A stretch of DNA of 64,000 nt from Blastocatellia bacterium AA13 (GTDB lineage: Bacteria > Acidobacteriota > Blastocatellia > UBA7656), in assembly GCA_003222245.1 (NCBI GenBank), contig QHVH01000018.1, forward strand, positions 1-64,000, read 5' to 3'. This document shows positions 1-8,283 of the stretch, one piece after another. The notes under the pieces are model-generated. The model did no database searches and had not been told where the DNA came from. It saw only the letters and a list, made by a program, of their open reading frames with translations. Within the stretch, counting starts at the first letter, position 1. The number at the start of each line of letters is the position of its first letter. Made by a program: the position numbers and the translations under genes.

Positions 1-1446
1 TTGCTAATGATGACAGAGTGTAACGAGCAGATAATGCTGTTTCAAGGGCACGGAAGGCGGCGAGTGGAGGCGGATTTTGATGGAGGGAAGATAAGTTCTA
101 ATGGAGGGGCGGTGTTGCTGAGGGAGTTGGAATTGAAGGAATCGATCGTGGAGGAGTTTGCGAAGAAGTGCTTCGTAGATTATCGAGATCCAAGATTCAT
201 AGAATTCACGGTAGAGGAGTTGGTCAAGCAACGAGTGTTCGGGTTGGCACTTGGATACGAAGACTTGAATGATCACGATCAACTGCGGGTAGACCCGTTG
301 CTAGCGATGTTGTGTGGACGAGCCGATCCGACCGGAGAGGATCGGCGGTGTGAGGAAGATAAGGGGAACCCGCTGGCGGGCAAGAGCACGCTGAACCGGC
401 TGGAGTTATACAGTGGGGACGGGAGGCGGGACGGGAAGTACAAGAAGATAGAATCGAAGCCGGAGGCGATAGAAGAATTCTACGTGGCGCATTTTCTGCG
501 AATGCAACGGGAAGTGCCGTGGCGGATATATCTGGATCTGGACACGACCGATGACCAGGTGCACGGGAATCAGGAGGGGAAGTACTTTCACGGGTACTAC
601 GACAGCTACTGCTATCTGCCGTTGTACATCTTCTGTGGAGACTATTTGCTATGTGCGAAGTTGAAGACGGCGGATAAGGAAGCGGCCGACGGGGCCTTGG
701 ATGAGATCAAGCGAATCGTGGGGCAGATACGCAAGCGGTGGCCCAAGACCGAGATCGTGATCAGGGGGGACAACGCATTCTGTAGGGAACAGATAATGGC
801 GTGGGCAGAACAGCAGCCGGGTGTGTACTACATTTTGGGGCTGGCGCAGAACCCACGGCTGTTGAAAGCGATTGAGCAGCGGATGGAGCAGGCGCAGTTG
901 AGATATGAGATCAGCGGACAACCAGCGCGGGTGTTCAGCGAGTTCCTCTACAGCACGCTCAAGACATGGAGTCGTCCCAGGCGGGTGATAGCCAAAGCGG
1001 AGCATATTGGGAAAGCAAACCCTCGGTTTGTAGTTACATCGCTGCCTCAGTTCGACGTTGACTGGAAGGATGACGTGACGGTGCTGGACGCAAAGCACCT
1101 GTATGAAAAAGTGTACTGTGCGCGCGGAGAGATGGAGAATCGGATCAAGGAACAACAATTGGATCTGTTTGCGGATCGGACATCGACACATTGGTTGAAG
1201 TCGAATCAGTTACGGCTGTGGCTGGCAAGCCTGGGATATTTGCTGCTCAATGAAGTGCGTCGTATCGGGTTGAAGGGAACAAAACTGGCGGGAGCCTACT
1301 GCGGGACGATTCGCGAGAAGTTGCTCAAGATTGGCGCGAGAATCTCGATCAGCGTGCGGCGCATTAAGATCTCGCTATCGACCGCGTATCCGCGGCAGGA
1401 GCTGTTCGGTTTGGTCTGGCAGCGGCTCAGAGTTCCTGAAACATAG
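1..1446 (+). CDS. IS1380-family DDE transposase
   Basis: About 480 residues, the usual size for IS1380 transposases. It catalyses cut-and-paste movement of its own element. An RNase H-like DDE core is visible: an Asp in the IYLDLDTTDD segment (about residue 181), an Asp in IRGDNAF (about 257) and the family-typical YCARGEMENRIKE segment with the Glu near 378. The frame is open at base 1 with a TTG there and ATG codons at 7 and 10, so the true start is probably 7 or 10 but may be upstream. No frameshift or internal stop is seen, so the enzyme may be active. Its codon use has more G-rich codons than the neighbouring genes, in keeping with a mobile origin. Confidence 0.9.
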   Translation: MLMMTECNEQIMLFQGHGRRRVEADFDGGKISSNGGAVLLRELELKESIVEEFAKKCFVDYRDPRFIEFTVEELVKQRVFGLALGYEDLNDHDQLRVDPLLAMLCGRADPTGEDRRCEEDKGNPLAGKSTLNRLELYSGDGRRDGKYKKIESKPEAIEEFYVAHFLRMQREVPWRIYLDLDTTDDQVHGNQEGKYFHGYYDSYCYLPLYIFCGDYLLCAKLKTADKEAADGALDEIKRIVGQIRKRWPKTEIVIRGDNAFCREQIMAWAEQQPGVYYILGLAQNPRLLKAIEQRMEQAQLRYEISGQPARVFSEFLYSTLKTWSRPRRVIAKAEHIGKANPRFVVTSLPQFDVDWKDDVTVLDAKHLYEKVYCARGEMENRIKEQQLDLFADRTSTHWLKSNQLRLWLASLGYLLLNEVRRIGLKGTKLAGAYCGTIREKLLKIGARISISVRRIKISLSTAYPRQELFGLVWQRLRVPET

Positions 1447-1483
1447 ACCGATCAGCCTTACGCCGCTAATTTGAAAGGCTCGA
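1..1483 (+). mobile_element. IS1380-family insertion sequence, left end outside the window
   Basis: The only recognisable part is the transposase gene, which runs from the first base. The left terminal repeat therefore lies outside the window, and I could not identify the right terminal repeat with confidence. The right boundary given is simply the end of the neighbouring reading frame; the true end may lie a little further right, because two inverted repeats follow (1502-1523 and 1565-1603). A secreted-protein gene on the opposite strand loses its expected C-terminus at this boundary, which suggests that the element interrupts it. Confidence 0.5.
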
Positions 1484-2194
1484 TTACCGACCTTCGATTG
1501 GGCGGGAAGATATTCTTTCCCGCAAATTGACTATTGTTCGCCCAACACACGCACCAGATTGGAGGAGATGGAGGGGGACCGCCGCCCGGCCCCCCTCCAT
1601 CTCGCGCTCGAAGCAAGTTTTCCTCTCGTCAACCCAACTGTTCGTTGGTCGTTGAGAAATTCGGGCTAAGCTGGTTCGGACTTTGAAACAGTCAAGATCG
1701 GCCAAGCGGCCGTTGTATTCTATTTTTGCGCTGTGTTCCGCAAGCTCTTTCAGAACCGGAATCAAACCAAAAGTATGGACTGAAACTTCGACGGCCTTTC
1801 GACGGCGATAGTCGCTTGGCGTACCGTCAACTGCCATTCCTTGTTCTGACGTGCTGTGAGAAGCTGTCCGGCCGTCGAATGCGTCGATCTCTTCTCTGAC
1901 GCCAAGCGGGTCGGCCTTCTCTCGCCGAAAAGAATTTCCTTCAATAGAAACGATCAGCTTTCGCTGAAAGATACCGGGAGCGCCCGCATCCACATCACTC
2001 GCGTAGTGAGTGGTTCGGACTGCTTCCGCGGTCCAGTTAGAAAGGAACGGCGCATCTCGCGGCACGTTGTGCGCTCGGAGAATCTTCTCTATTGAGAGGG
2101 AGCCGAGCTGTTGAGAGGTCGTATTCGAGCTAGCCGACAGTGCGATACAGACTAGCCCTACCAGAGTTATGGCGTAGAGCAGTTGTTTCATCAT
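1484..2194 (-). CDS. Secreted protein of unknown function, probably truncated at its C-terminus by the IS element
   Basis: 236 residues beginning MMKQLLYAITLVGLVCIALS, a clear Sec signal peptide. The mature part (FQRKLIVSIEGNSFRRE, then LADLDCFKVRTSL and SWVDERKTCFERE) has the alternating pattern of beta-rich periplasmic or outer-membrane lipoprotein-sorting-type proteins, but I cannot name a family. After about residue 195 the sequence becomes low-quality and arginine-rich and passes through a 13-bp inverted repeat. This reads like non-native sequence, consistent with truncation by the adjacent IS1380 element. The start has a good ribosome site (AGGAGAG, minus strand just above 2194). It may now be a pseudogene. 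Confidence 0.55.
   Translation of the reverse strand: MMKQLLYAITLVGLVCIALSASSNTTSQQLGSLSIEKILRAHNVPRDAPFLSNWTAEAVRTTHYASDVDAGAPGIFQRKLIVSIEGNSFRREKADPLGVREEIDAFDGRTASHSTSEQGMAVDGTPSDYRRRKAVEVSVHTFGLIPVLKELAEHSAKIEYNGRLADLDCFKVRTSLARISQRPTNSWVDERKTCFEREMEGGRAAVPLHLLQSGACVGRTIVNLRERISSRPIEGR
1502..1523. repeat. Inverted repeat next to the IS1380 transposase
   Basis: GCGGGAA at 1502-1508 pairs with TTCCCGC at 1517-1523 around an 8-base loop. It lies about 55 bases after the transposase stop. It could be a transcript-end hairpin or part of the IS end. No T-run follows on either strand. Confidence 0.4.
1565..1603. repeat. 13-bp inverted repeat, GC-rich hairpin
   Basis: Arms at 1565-1577 and 1591-1603 (GAGATGGAGGGGG and its complement) are perfect, with a 13-base GC-rich loop. 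It lies inside the abnormal C-terminal part of the secreted-protein frame, which supports the view that this stretch was not originally coding. Confidence 0.55.
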
Positions 2195-2358
2195 CTCTCC
2201 TTTTATTTTTCATTCCTTAAGTGGAGCCCGGCGAAGGCGACGCACGCCGTCCTCGCCGGGCTGATCCGTAATTATTCTTTCACCAGTTTTTTATTTGCGG
2301 CCTTGCCTCACCTACTGGACCGCAAGCGATTCGGATGTGCTTTCGTTAAAGGAAACGG

Positions 2359-2634
2359 TCAGGGGTTAATCATACATTGCTCGACGCAGAAGTCATATGT
2401 GTCCTGACAACGCGCCTCGAGCGTGGGATTTCCGTTTGACTGCTGCACACAGTTCGAGAGCGACTGTTCGCATGCGTCGAAACAGTTCAACGATTTAGGG
2501 GCTGCGGCTTTCACCGTTCCAGGAATCGCCGCGATCAGGAGTAGTGCTATCCGAGAGCAGATCTTGAATCGCGTTGTCGCAGCCGGGATGCTCCTTCCGA
2601 AGACCGATTTTAAAGACACCTTTCCTTTATCCAT
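2359..2634 (-). CDS. Small secreted six-cysteine protein
   Basis: 91 residues with a basic N-terminus and a hydrophobic stretch (IALLLIAAIPGTVKAAA) that reads as a signal peptide. The mature part is about 45 residues with a symmetrical cysteine pattern: C-x3-C-x6-C, then 13 residues, then C-x6-C-x3-C. That spacing suits two helices clamped antiparallel by disulfides. A strong ribosome site (AAAGGAG) lies about 9 bases before the ATG. I do not recognise a named family. It is transcribed divergently from the sigma/anti-sigma pair to its right, so co-regulation is possible but unproven. Confidence 0.6.
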   Translation of the reverse strand: MDKGKVSLKSVFGRSIPAATTRFKICSRIALLLIAAIPGTVKAAAPKSLNCFDACEQSLSNCVQQSNGNPTLEARCQDTYDFCVEQCMINP

Positions 2635-2938
2635 TTGCTTCTCCTTTCGTTTCAGGGTCGAACCGGCGGTCTGCCGGTCCCGGCTGCTCTATGGGCCGGA
2701 AACGATTGCAACTGGACAATGGAGAAAAAATTTTTTCGTGCTCGATCCGTGGTCTTTATATGCGCGGAGTATTCACTACTGCACGAGTTGCGCATGCATG
2801 ACGGTACCCGAAACGGGAATGCGGCCAATATTCGTCCTGAGATTTTCAGCTCGGCTGAAGCACTTTGTGAGCAGGCGGCCACTCTTTGATCTTTTGTTTT
2901 TTTGCGAAAGATCACTATGCGCAGGTTGTACGGAGCAG
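2635..2938. promoter_or_regulatory. Divergent intergenic region between the cysteine-rich protein and the sigma factor
   Basis: 304 bases without a convincing gene. The sigma-factor frame is open back to 2423, but that upstream part reads antisense through the cysteine-rich gene and is not protein-like. A perfect A/T palindrome, GAAAAAATTTTTTC, lies at 2724-2737. Promoters for both flanking genes must be here or close by, but I could not assign -35/-10 boxes with confidence. Confidence 0.4.
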
Positions 2939-3727
2939 ATGAGAATGAATAAACGCGAGTTAGAGCTCTGGAAACGGTATCGGCTTGGTGATGATGCGGC
3001 GCGCGAGCAACTCATTCTCTCTTACATCAAGATTGTAAGATTCTGGGTTGCTCAGATTTCGAAAATGACCTCCTGGGCAAATCCCGATGATCTATTGCAG
3101 GAAGGGATCAGGGGTTTGATGGAAGCCGTAGATGGATTCGATCCGATGGCCGGCTACGAATTCAAAACGTATGCTCGAAAATTCATCCGGGGCGCCATCT
3201 TTCGGAATCCCGAACTCTCGCGAGACCTTTGCAGGCACCAACGCGAGCGGCTCCGAAAGGTCAGGACCATCCACGATTCATTGATGAAGAAACTGGGTCG
3301 CGCTCCGACAACTGATGAGATAGCCGAGGCAAGCGGATTTACATCCAAACAGATAATGAATGCGCTTGACGCCGTGGCCATCTCTTTTGCCAATGAGCTG
3401 CCGGACCCCGAGGAGCACGTGACGCCGCGGATGGCTTCAGCGGCGCGTCAATACGAAACGGTTCTGGTTCAAGAAGCGATATCGAGGCTTAGCGACCGCG
3501 AGGCGCACATCCTCACAGGCCATTATTGGGTCGGCAAGTCGGACGTTGAAATCGCCAAAGAACTGGTATTGACACAAGCTGCTGTGAGCAAGCTCCGCCA
3601 ACGTGCGATAATCAAATTGCGCGCAATTCTCGAACCCAGTGTAGGATATGCTCGAGATGAAACCTGGCGATGCGAAAAACGAACTGTGGGATGCGAAGTT
3701 CGACCATTTGACGGAGGACGAGCTTGA
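2939..3727 (+). CDS. Sigma-70 family RNA polymerase sigma factor
   Basis: 262 residues from the ATG at 2939 (or 2945). The start was chosen because GGAG at 2932-2935 is the only good ribosome site and the recognisable protein begins here. Region 2 is seen as ILSYIKIVRFWVAQ, NPDDLLQEGIRGLMEAVDGFD and FKTYARKFIRGAIF. Region 3 appears as RKVRTIHDSLMKKLGRAPTTDEIAEASG. Region 4 appears as AISRLSDREAHILTGHYWVGKSDVEIAKELVLTQAAVSKLRQRA. The presence of region 3 makes it a group 3 (FliA/SigB-like) factor rather than a minimal ECF factor. The C-terminus overlaps the next gene, a small zinc anti-sigma candidate, by about 70 bases, implying translational coupling. Confidence 0.85.
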   Translation: MRMNKRELELWKRYRLGDDAAREQLILSYIKIVRFWVAQISKMTSWANPDDLLQEGIRGLMEAVDGFDPMAGYEFKTYARKFIRGAIFRNPELSRDLCRHQRERLRKVRTIHDSLMKKLGRAPTTDEIAEASGFTSKQIMNALDAVAISFANELPDPEEHVTPRMASAARQYETVLVQEAISRLSDREAHILTGHYWVGKSDVEIAKELVLTQAAVSKLRQRAIIKLRAILEPSVGYARDETWRCEKRTVGCEVRPFDGGRA

Positions 3728-3884
3728 CTGCTTTAGAGAGCATAAACTCGACGAGGTAGCTCACGCTCGAGCCGATACGCACCTGAGACTCTGCCTCATC
3801 TGTGAAAGACGATTGAGACTGCTTGATGCGGAAGATTCAGCGATGGACGGCCTTGCTGCAACCGATAATCGTCGGCTGACGTAA
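3657..3884 (+). CDS. Small zinc-binding anti-sigma factor (ZAS-type) candidate
   Basis: About 75 residues. It carries HLTEDELDCFREHKLDE followed by HLRLCLICERRLR, which contains the H-x3-C-x2-C zinc-binding motif of ZAS anti-sigma factors. It has no membrane segment, so it would be a soluble, possibly redox-sensitive regulator. It overlaps the end of the sigma-factor gene in another frame, the classical sigma/anti-sigma arrangement. The ATG at 3657 was preferred over the one at 3648 because AGGA at 3643-3646 is better spaced for it. The family assignment rests on the motif and context only. Confidence 0.65.
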   Translation: MKPGDAKNELWDAKFDHLTEDELDCFREHKLDEVAHARADTHLRLCLICERRLRLLDAEDSAMDGLAATDNRRLT

Positions 3885-3947
3885 TTGCCGCGCACCGCTG
3901 AATGCGGCCGGAGAACAAAAGACTCAATCGGCAGGGATGATGGATCA

Positions 3948-4310
3948 CTAGAGAAGGCGCCGGATCACCCATTTTCCAAAGACTGACCGCTCAATCTCGG
4001 CCTCAACACTCTCGGGTACATCGCACTCGATTCTGATCCGACTCCTATCCCTCTCAATCGCATGACAACTTTCAAACTCGCGAAAAGAACCCATGTGTAG
4101 CTGCGCGGTGAACTCTATTGAACCAGTGGGGCCTACTGCGTTCTCTAACGCTACCTTCGTGATACATGTCACGTAAAAAAACTTTGAGTAAAGGGCGTGA
4201 GGCTGCGAGAAAACCGATGCAGCATCCACTTTGTGAGTGGATGTAGTTGCGCGGAAACCGGACTTGAATTTCGCGTGTTGAGAATTTGAGAGTAGAGCGA
4301 TCCGCTCCAT
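3948..4310 (-). CDS. Hypothetical protein, weakly supported
   Basis: 120 residues with no recognised domain. The C-terminal half (IEFTAQLHMGSF, then DRSRIRIECDVPESVEAEIERSVFGKW) is plausible protein, whereas the N-terminal half is poor. No good ribosome site was seen. The region 3885-4510 otherwise holds nothing I can identify. It may be a decayed gene or a chance frame. Confidence 0.25.
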   Translation of the reverse strand: MERIALLSNSQHAKFKSGFRATTSTHKVDAASVFSQPHALYSKFFYVTCITKVALENAVGPTGSIEFTAQLHMGSFREFESCHAIERDRSRIRIECDVPESVEAEIERSVFGKWVIRRLL

Positions 4311-4510
4311 CTGAGTTTCACGCGGTGGAGTGGGTAGGAGGGGCTTTGTGGCAAAGGGTAGTAACTACGCATTGCTGAAGATTTGTTATTTAAATCTCCA
4401 GTGCGGCCCAGGGGTTCCCTTACCACAGGGCCCCTTCCCCAGATCAGGCAAACCTCGAATCAAGCTGACCTTGAGTCGAACTAATTCCAATCGAAGAAGC
4501 AGGGAGGCGA

Positions 4511-5512
4511 TTAAGGCGTGAGGCCGCAACTTTGCCTGAGCTCCTGCAATGCGCGCAATGCAAAAGGACGCGCCATCTGTTTTCTCCAGCCCATCACGAA
4601 GTCGGTATTATCGAGCGGGCGCGCTTTTAGATAGCATGCCTCGGCGGCGGCGGCTATGCGCTGTTCGTCGAAGGGCAGGCCTACCAATTGAGCTTCCGCT
4701 TCTTTGACCTCGACCGGAGCTGGAGCGACGCCGCCGAGCACTATGCGCGCTCTCTCAATAACTCCGCCTTCGGCGACTTCAACCGCAGCGGCCACACCCA
4801 GCACCGGAAAATCAAAGGAGCCGCGACGTCTGAGCTTGTGATAACAGCTTCGCAAGCGGCCTGGCGGGGGCAACTGAATTTCCGTCAACAGCTCATCCGG
4901 CTCCTTATGCAAATATTCGATCCCGTCATCCTTATATAGATCCGCCGCCTCAGCGACCCTTTCTCCGCGAACCGAGACGAATTTCAACCTTGCTCCAACG
5001 GCAACCATCACGGGGGCGAGATCCGACGACTGCACTGCCCAGCACTTCGGGCTGCTTGGCGCAACCCAACAGATGTCGCCGTCTTTCTTGAGGCAAAAAT
5101 TTATTCCCTTCCGCCATTCGTAATTCTGATCATAATAATTGCATCGGGTATCGAGCAGAAGATTTCCGCCTATCGTGCCCATGTTCCGCAGCAACGGCGT
5201 AGCTATCAGTCGCGCCGCCTGCGTGACCACCGGATAAACTTGTTCGATCAATTTGTGCCGGCAGATTTCACTGAGCAGGGCCCTGGCGCCAATGGTAATT
5301 CCCGAATACTCGTCGCCGCGGATATTGCGTAATTCGGCGACTCGCATGACGGAAATGACTGTTTTGGGCGTCTGTTGCCGCCGTTTCATATTCGGATAGA
5401 GATCGGTGCCTCCGGCTACAAATCTTGCGTCCGGATCAGCATCGGTCATCATCTCGACCGCCTCGGCTACGGTTCGAGGCGACAGATATTCAAATTGCGG
5501 CAATCGCATCAT
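4511..5512 (-). CDS. hcrB: FAD-binding (beta) subunit of a 4-hydroxybenzoyl-CoA reductase-type molybdenum enzyme
   Basis: 333 residues of the FAD-binding subunit family of xanthine-oxidase-type enzymes: FVAGGTDLYPNMK and NMGTIGGNLLLDTRC are the flavin-binding signatures. An inserted loop has cysteines at 124, 140, 148 and 157. From memory, the same spacing (16, 8, 9) is found in the beta subunit of Thauera 4-hydroxybenzoyl-CoA reductase (122, 138, 146, 155), where it binds an extra [4Fe-4S] cluster absent from xanthine dehydrogenases. That enzyme removes the phenolic hydroxyl of 4-hydroxybenzoyl-CoA to give benzoyl-CoA. It lies 75 bases downstream of the alpha subunit on the same strand. No [2Fe-2S] gamma subunit is adjacent. 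The substrate is inferred from the loop and the neighbouring CoA ligase and regulator. Confidence 0.8.
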   Translation of the reverse strand: MMRLPQFEYLSPRTVAEAVEMMTDADPDARFVAGGTDLYPNMKRRQQTPKTVISVMRVAELRNIRGDEYSGITIGARALLSEICRHKLIEQVYPVVTQAARLIATPLLRNMGTIGGNLLLDTRCNYYDQNYEWRKGINFCLKKDGDICWVAPSSPKCWAVQSSDLAPVMVAVGARLKFVSVRGERVAEAADLYKDDGIEYLHKEPDELLTEIQLPPPGRLRSCYHKLRRRGSFDFPVLGVAAAVEVAEGGVIERARIVLGGVAPAPVEVKEAEAQLVGLPFDEQRIAAAAEACYLKARPLDNTDFVMGWRKQMARPFALRALQELRQSCGLTP

Positions 5513-5520
5513 AATTAGCT

Positions 5521-5590
5521 TTTAACGATTAGCTTTCAGCGAGTAGCTTTCATCAGTCAGTTCTTGCTGATCGCTGAGAGCTGATCGCTA
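5521..5590. repeat. Short degenerate repeats between the alpha and beta subunit genes
   Basis: The stretch is built of repeated AGCTTTCAGCGAGTAGCTTTCA-like and GCTGATCGCTGAGAGCTGATCGCT units. A related GATTGCTGACCGCTGATTGCTGAT stretch precedes fmt near 23695-23720, so this seems to be a dispersed intergenic microrepeat of the genome. Function unknown. Confidence 0.45.
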
Positions 5591-8023
5591 TTTATGTACC
5601 ACGTCGCGAGGAACGGCCCGGCCGTCGCCGCCTTCAGCAGGTGTCGCCACATGCAGCGCTTCAGGCCAGGTGATCTCCGGCGCCGAACTCGGTCCATACC
5701 TCGCCTCTTTTCCGTGAGCCCCGGCGCGAATTCCAGCAAGTACTTTTTCGGGCGTGATCGGTACTTCGTCAACGCGCACGCCCACTGCATCGTAGATCGC
5801 GTTTGCAATCACCGGCGGAATCGGCAAAAGCGGACCTTGACCTACTTCCTTCGCGCCGAACGGACCTGCCGAATCACGCTCTTGGATCAAGAATGTTTTA
5901 ACGTCGCACATCTCGAGCGTAGTCGGACTCTTGTATTCAAGAAGCGACGGGAATTTGTGCACGAGATTCCGCTTGCCTCGATAGGCCATATCCTCCATCA
6001 GCGCTTCGCCAAGCCCCATGTAGACACTGCCCTCCACCTGTCCCATCACGAGCACAGGATTGATCGCCTGTCCCACGTCGTGCGCGATCCAGATTTGCTC
6101 GACTTTCGTGATACCGGTATCGGGATCGACTGCGACTTCGGCGATCGCGGCCGAATAACTGTACGCAGGCGATGGGCCCACCCCGCCGCCCTTAAACTGA
6201 GCGGCCGATGGCGGCGGCGTGTAAGAGCCGACAGTGCCGATGGTCCCGAATTTCGCTTCCGCGAGCTCAACAGCTTGCGCAAAACCGACGCCGATTTCCG
6301 GATGTTCGACGTCAAAGGCGCGCCGCTCCGCAAATGTGATGTTCTCGATCGGAGCATTTAGCTTTTCAGCTACGGCGAGCGTCAGTAGCTCACGCGCTCT
6401 TTCAGCGGCCTGCAATGCGGCGTTTCCAGTCATCAACGTGACTCGGCTCGAATAGCTCCCAAGATCGACCGGAGTAAGATCCGTATCGGCGGTAATCACG
6501 CGAATATCAAACGGATCTATGCCGAGCACTTCAGCCACGATATAGGCCAGGATCGAATCCGATCCCTGTCCGATATCCGTCGAGCCGCACATCACGCAAA
6601 CGCCGCCCTGCCGGTCGAGCCGAAGCTGAACCCCTGAATGCGGCATGTTGTTCCAGTAGATCGGCAGCCCCGCACCCGACAGATACGAGCCGCAAGCGAG
6701 ACCGATCCCACGACCATATGGCAGTCTTTTAAACTTCTCTTTCCAACCCGAAGCGTCGACCACCTTCTCGATGCAGGCGTCCAGGCCCATCGAACCAACA
6801 CGCAGATAGTTGGCCGTCAGCGAGTTCGGCGGAACGAGGTGCTTCCGGCGCATTTCGGCGGGATCGAGGCCCAGCTCATCCGCGATCTTATCAATCTGAA
6901 TTTCGAGAGCGAATCTAGGCTGAGGTGTTCCATGCCCCCGCTTCGGACCACACGGAGCCTTGTTCGTAAACGCGCGGAGTCCTCGAAACCGGTACCGCGG
7001 TATTTGGTAAGTTACAGTCTGAAGCGCACCCGTATAGAAGGTCGAAGCGACGCCGTAGCTTCCATACGCCCCGCCGTCAAGAAATGACTGAAAGTCCATC
7101 GCGGTTATCGCGCCGTCTTTCTTGACGCCTGTCTTCACCTTCATCAGAACCGGATGGCGTCCGCGATGACAATAAAAGACCTCTTCACGCGTCAATGTGA
7201 TCTTAACCGGCCGGCCGGTTATCCGAGAAAGCTTGCAGACCGCGATCTCGTGATTAAAGGGATCGCTCTTTCCACCGAACCCTCCGCCGTTTGGCGTAGC
7301 GATCACCCGAACGTGGCTCGGGGATATCTCGAGTACTCTTGCAAGCGCGCGGTGAACGTAATGCGGCGTCTGAGTCGAGCTCCAAAGCGTAAGTTTGTTG
7401 TCGGCGTCGAACCTTGCGAGCGCGGCGTGTTGCTCCATCGGCAGGTGGGTATTTCCCTCGTAGAAGAATACGTCTTCACGGATCAAGTCGGCTTCCGCGA
7501 ACCCTTCTTCCACGCTGCCGAACTCCAGGTGAACTTTTTTGTGGATATTGCCCTCGTCGCCGTAGTCGTGAATGCGCGGCTCATTTTTTGAAAGCGCTTC
7601 TTCTATCGAGCCGATCGTATCAAGCTGCTCGTACTCGACATCTATCAACGAGAGCGCCTCGAAGGCGGTGTCTTCGTCGACGGCGGCGATGGCCGCAACG
7701 GGATCTCCTATGAATCGAACTTTGTCGATGCAGAGGGTATGCTCGTCCTGACTGACTGGGAGAATTCCGTATGGGATCGGAAGATCCTTACCGGTGATGA
7801 CCGCGACAACGCCGGCCAACGAGAGGGCCCTTGAAACGTCTATGCGCTTGATGAAGGCATGTGGAACGTGGCTTCGTAGCAGCTTCGCGAAGAGCATGCG
7901 GGGCAGCACAATATCGTCCGCGAATAATGTCTGGCCCGTGCACTTGGCGCGGGCATCCACTTTTCGGAAGGGCTTGCCTATGACTTTTAGCGGCTTCCCG
8001 TTTCCCTGAGACCCGTTACTCAT
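5588..8023 (-). CDS. hcrA: Molybdopterin-binding (alpha) subunit, 4-hydroxybenzoyl-CoA reductase-like
   Basis: 811 residues, xanthine-oxidase family large subunit. An N-terminal aldehyde oxidase/xanthine dehydrogenase a/b hammerhead (GKPFRKVDARAKCTGQTLFADD) is followed by molybdopterin-binding domains with PNGGGFGGKSD, GSTDIGQGSDS, SYSSRVTLMTGNA and GPFGAKEVGQG. E726 is in the position of the catalytic glutamate of the family. PCGPKRGHGTPQPRFA and AYGSYG resemble 4-hydroxybenzoyl-CoA reductase alpha more than purine or aldehyde enzymes. It forms the Mo active site of the complex with the beta subunit downstream. The gene follows a 260-base gap holding a hairpin. Without its gamma subunit the reaction is inferred; a related hydroxylase or dehydrogenase is the alternative. 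Confidence 0.8.
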   Translation of the reverse strand: MSNGSQGNGKPLKVIGKPFRKVDARAKCTGQTLFADDIVLPRMLFAKLLRSHVPHAFIKRIDVSRALSLAGVVAVITGKDLPIPYGILPVSQDEHTLCIDKVRFIGDPVAAIAAVDEDTAFEALSLIDVEYEQLDTIGSIEEALSKNEPRIHDYGDEGNIHKKVHLEFGSVEEGFAEADLIREDVFFYEGNTHLPMEQHAALARFDADNKLTLWSSTQTPHYVHRALARVLEISPSHVRVIATPNGGGFGGKSDPFNHEIAVCKLSRITGRPVKITLTREEVFYCHRGRHPVLMKVKTGVKKDGAITAMDFQSFLDGGAYGSYGVASTFYTGALQTVTYQIPRYRFRGLRAFTNKAPCGPKRGHGTPQPRFALEIQIDKIADELGLDPAEMRRKHLVPPNSLTANYLRVGSMGLDACIEKVVDASGWKEKFKRLPYGRGIGLACGSYLSGAGLPIYWNNMPHSGVQLRLDRQGGVCVMCGSTDIGQGSDSILAYIVAEVLGIDPFDIRVITADTDLTPVDLGSYSSRVTLMTGNAALQAAERARELLTLAVAEKLNAPIENITFAERRAFDVEHPEIGVGFAQAVELAEAKFGTIGTVGSYTPPPSAAQFKGGGVGPSPAYSYSAAIAEVAVDPDTGITKVEQIWIAHDVGQAINPVLVMGQVEGSVYMGLGEALMEDMAYRGKRNLVHKFPSLLEYKSPTTLEMCDVKTFLIQERDSAGPFGAKEVGQGPLLPIPPVIANAIYDAVGVRVDEVPITPEKVLAGIRAGAHGKEARYGPSSAPEITWPEALHVATPAEGGDGRAVPRDVVHK

Positions 8024-8145
8024 ACCGTAATCTTTTTAACACAAGCTACAGTTTCAGCCTACCACTAGCACGAAACGCGGGCGACCCGTCGTACATCCCC
8101 TCGTAACGGGCCGCGCCGCGCTCGCACCGCGCCGCGGGTGTTCCT

Positions 8146-8186
8146 CCTCTAGAGGCGAGTACCTGCTCTAGCGGGCAGGTCGCCTT
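8146..8186. repeat. Imperfect hairpin upstream of the molybdenum subunit gene
   Basis: Left arm 8153-8167 (AGGCGA, bulge, ACCTGC) pairs with 8176-8186 (GCAGGTCGCCT), next to the 10-bp palindrome CCTCTAGAGG at 8146-8155. It lies between the receptor stop and the alpha-subunit start, both on the minus strand. No T-run follows. It may be an attenuator, a processing hairpin or an operator region. Confidence 0.4.
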
Positions 8187-8283
8187 TAATCCCCGCTCGG
8201 CGCTTATATTCCTCAAACCATCAAATCTGTCTTAGCTCCATTCACTTTAATCAAGCTTATGATCCGACTGCCGAATCGAGTCT

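Noticed and set aside
2423-2938. Long upstream extension of the sigma-factor frame
   Set aside because: The extension reads antisense through the cysteine-rich gene, has no sigma-like sequence, and the only good ribosome site is at 2932-2935.
5594-6361. 255-codon plus-strand frame inside the molybdenum subunit gene
   Set aside because: Arginine- and histidine-rich shadow of a well-supported gene on the other strand; the same holds for the other long antisense frames in carB, the sdh genes, the receptor and the NRPS genes.
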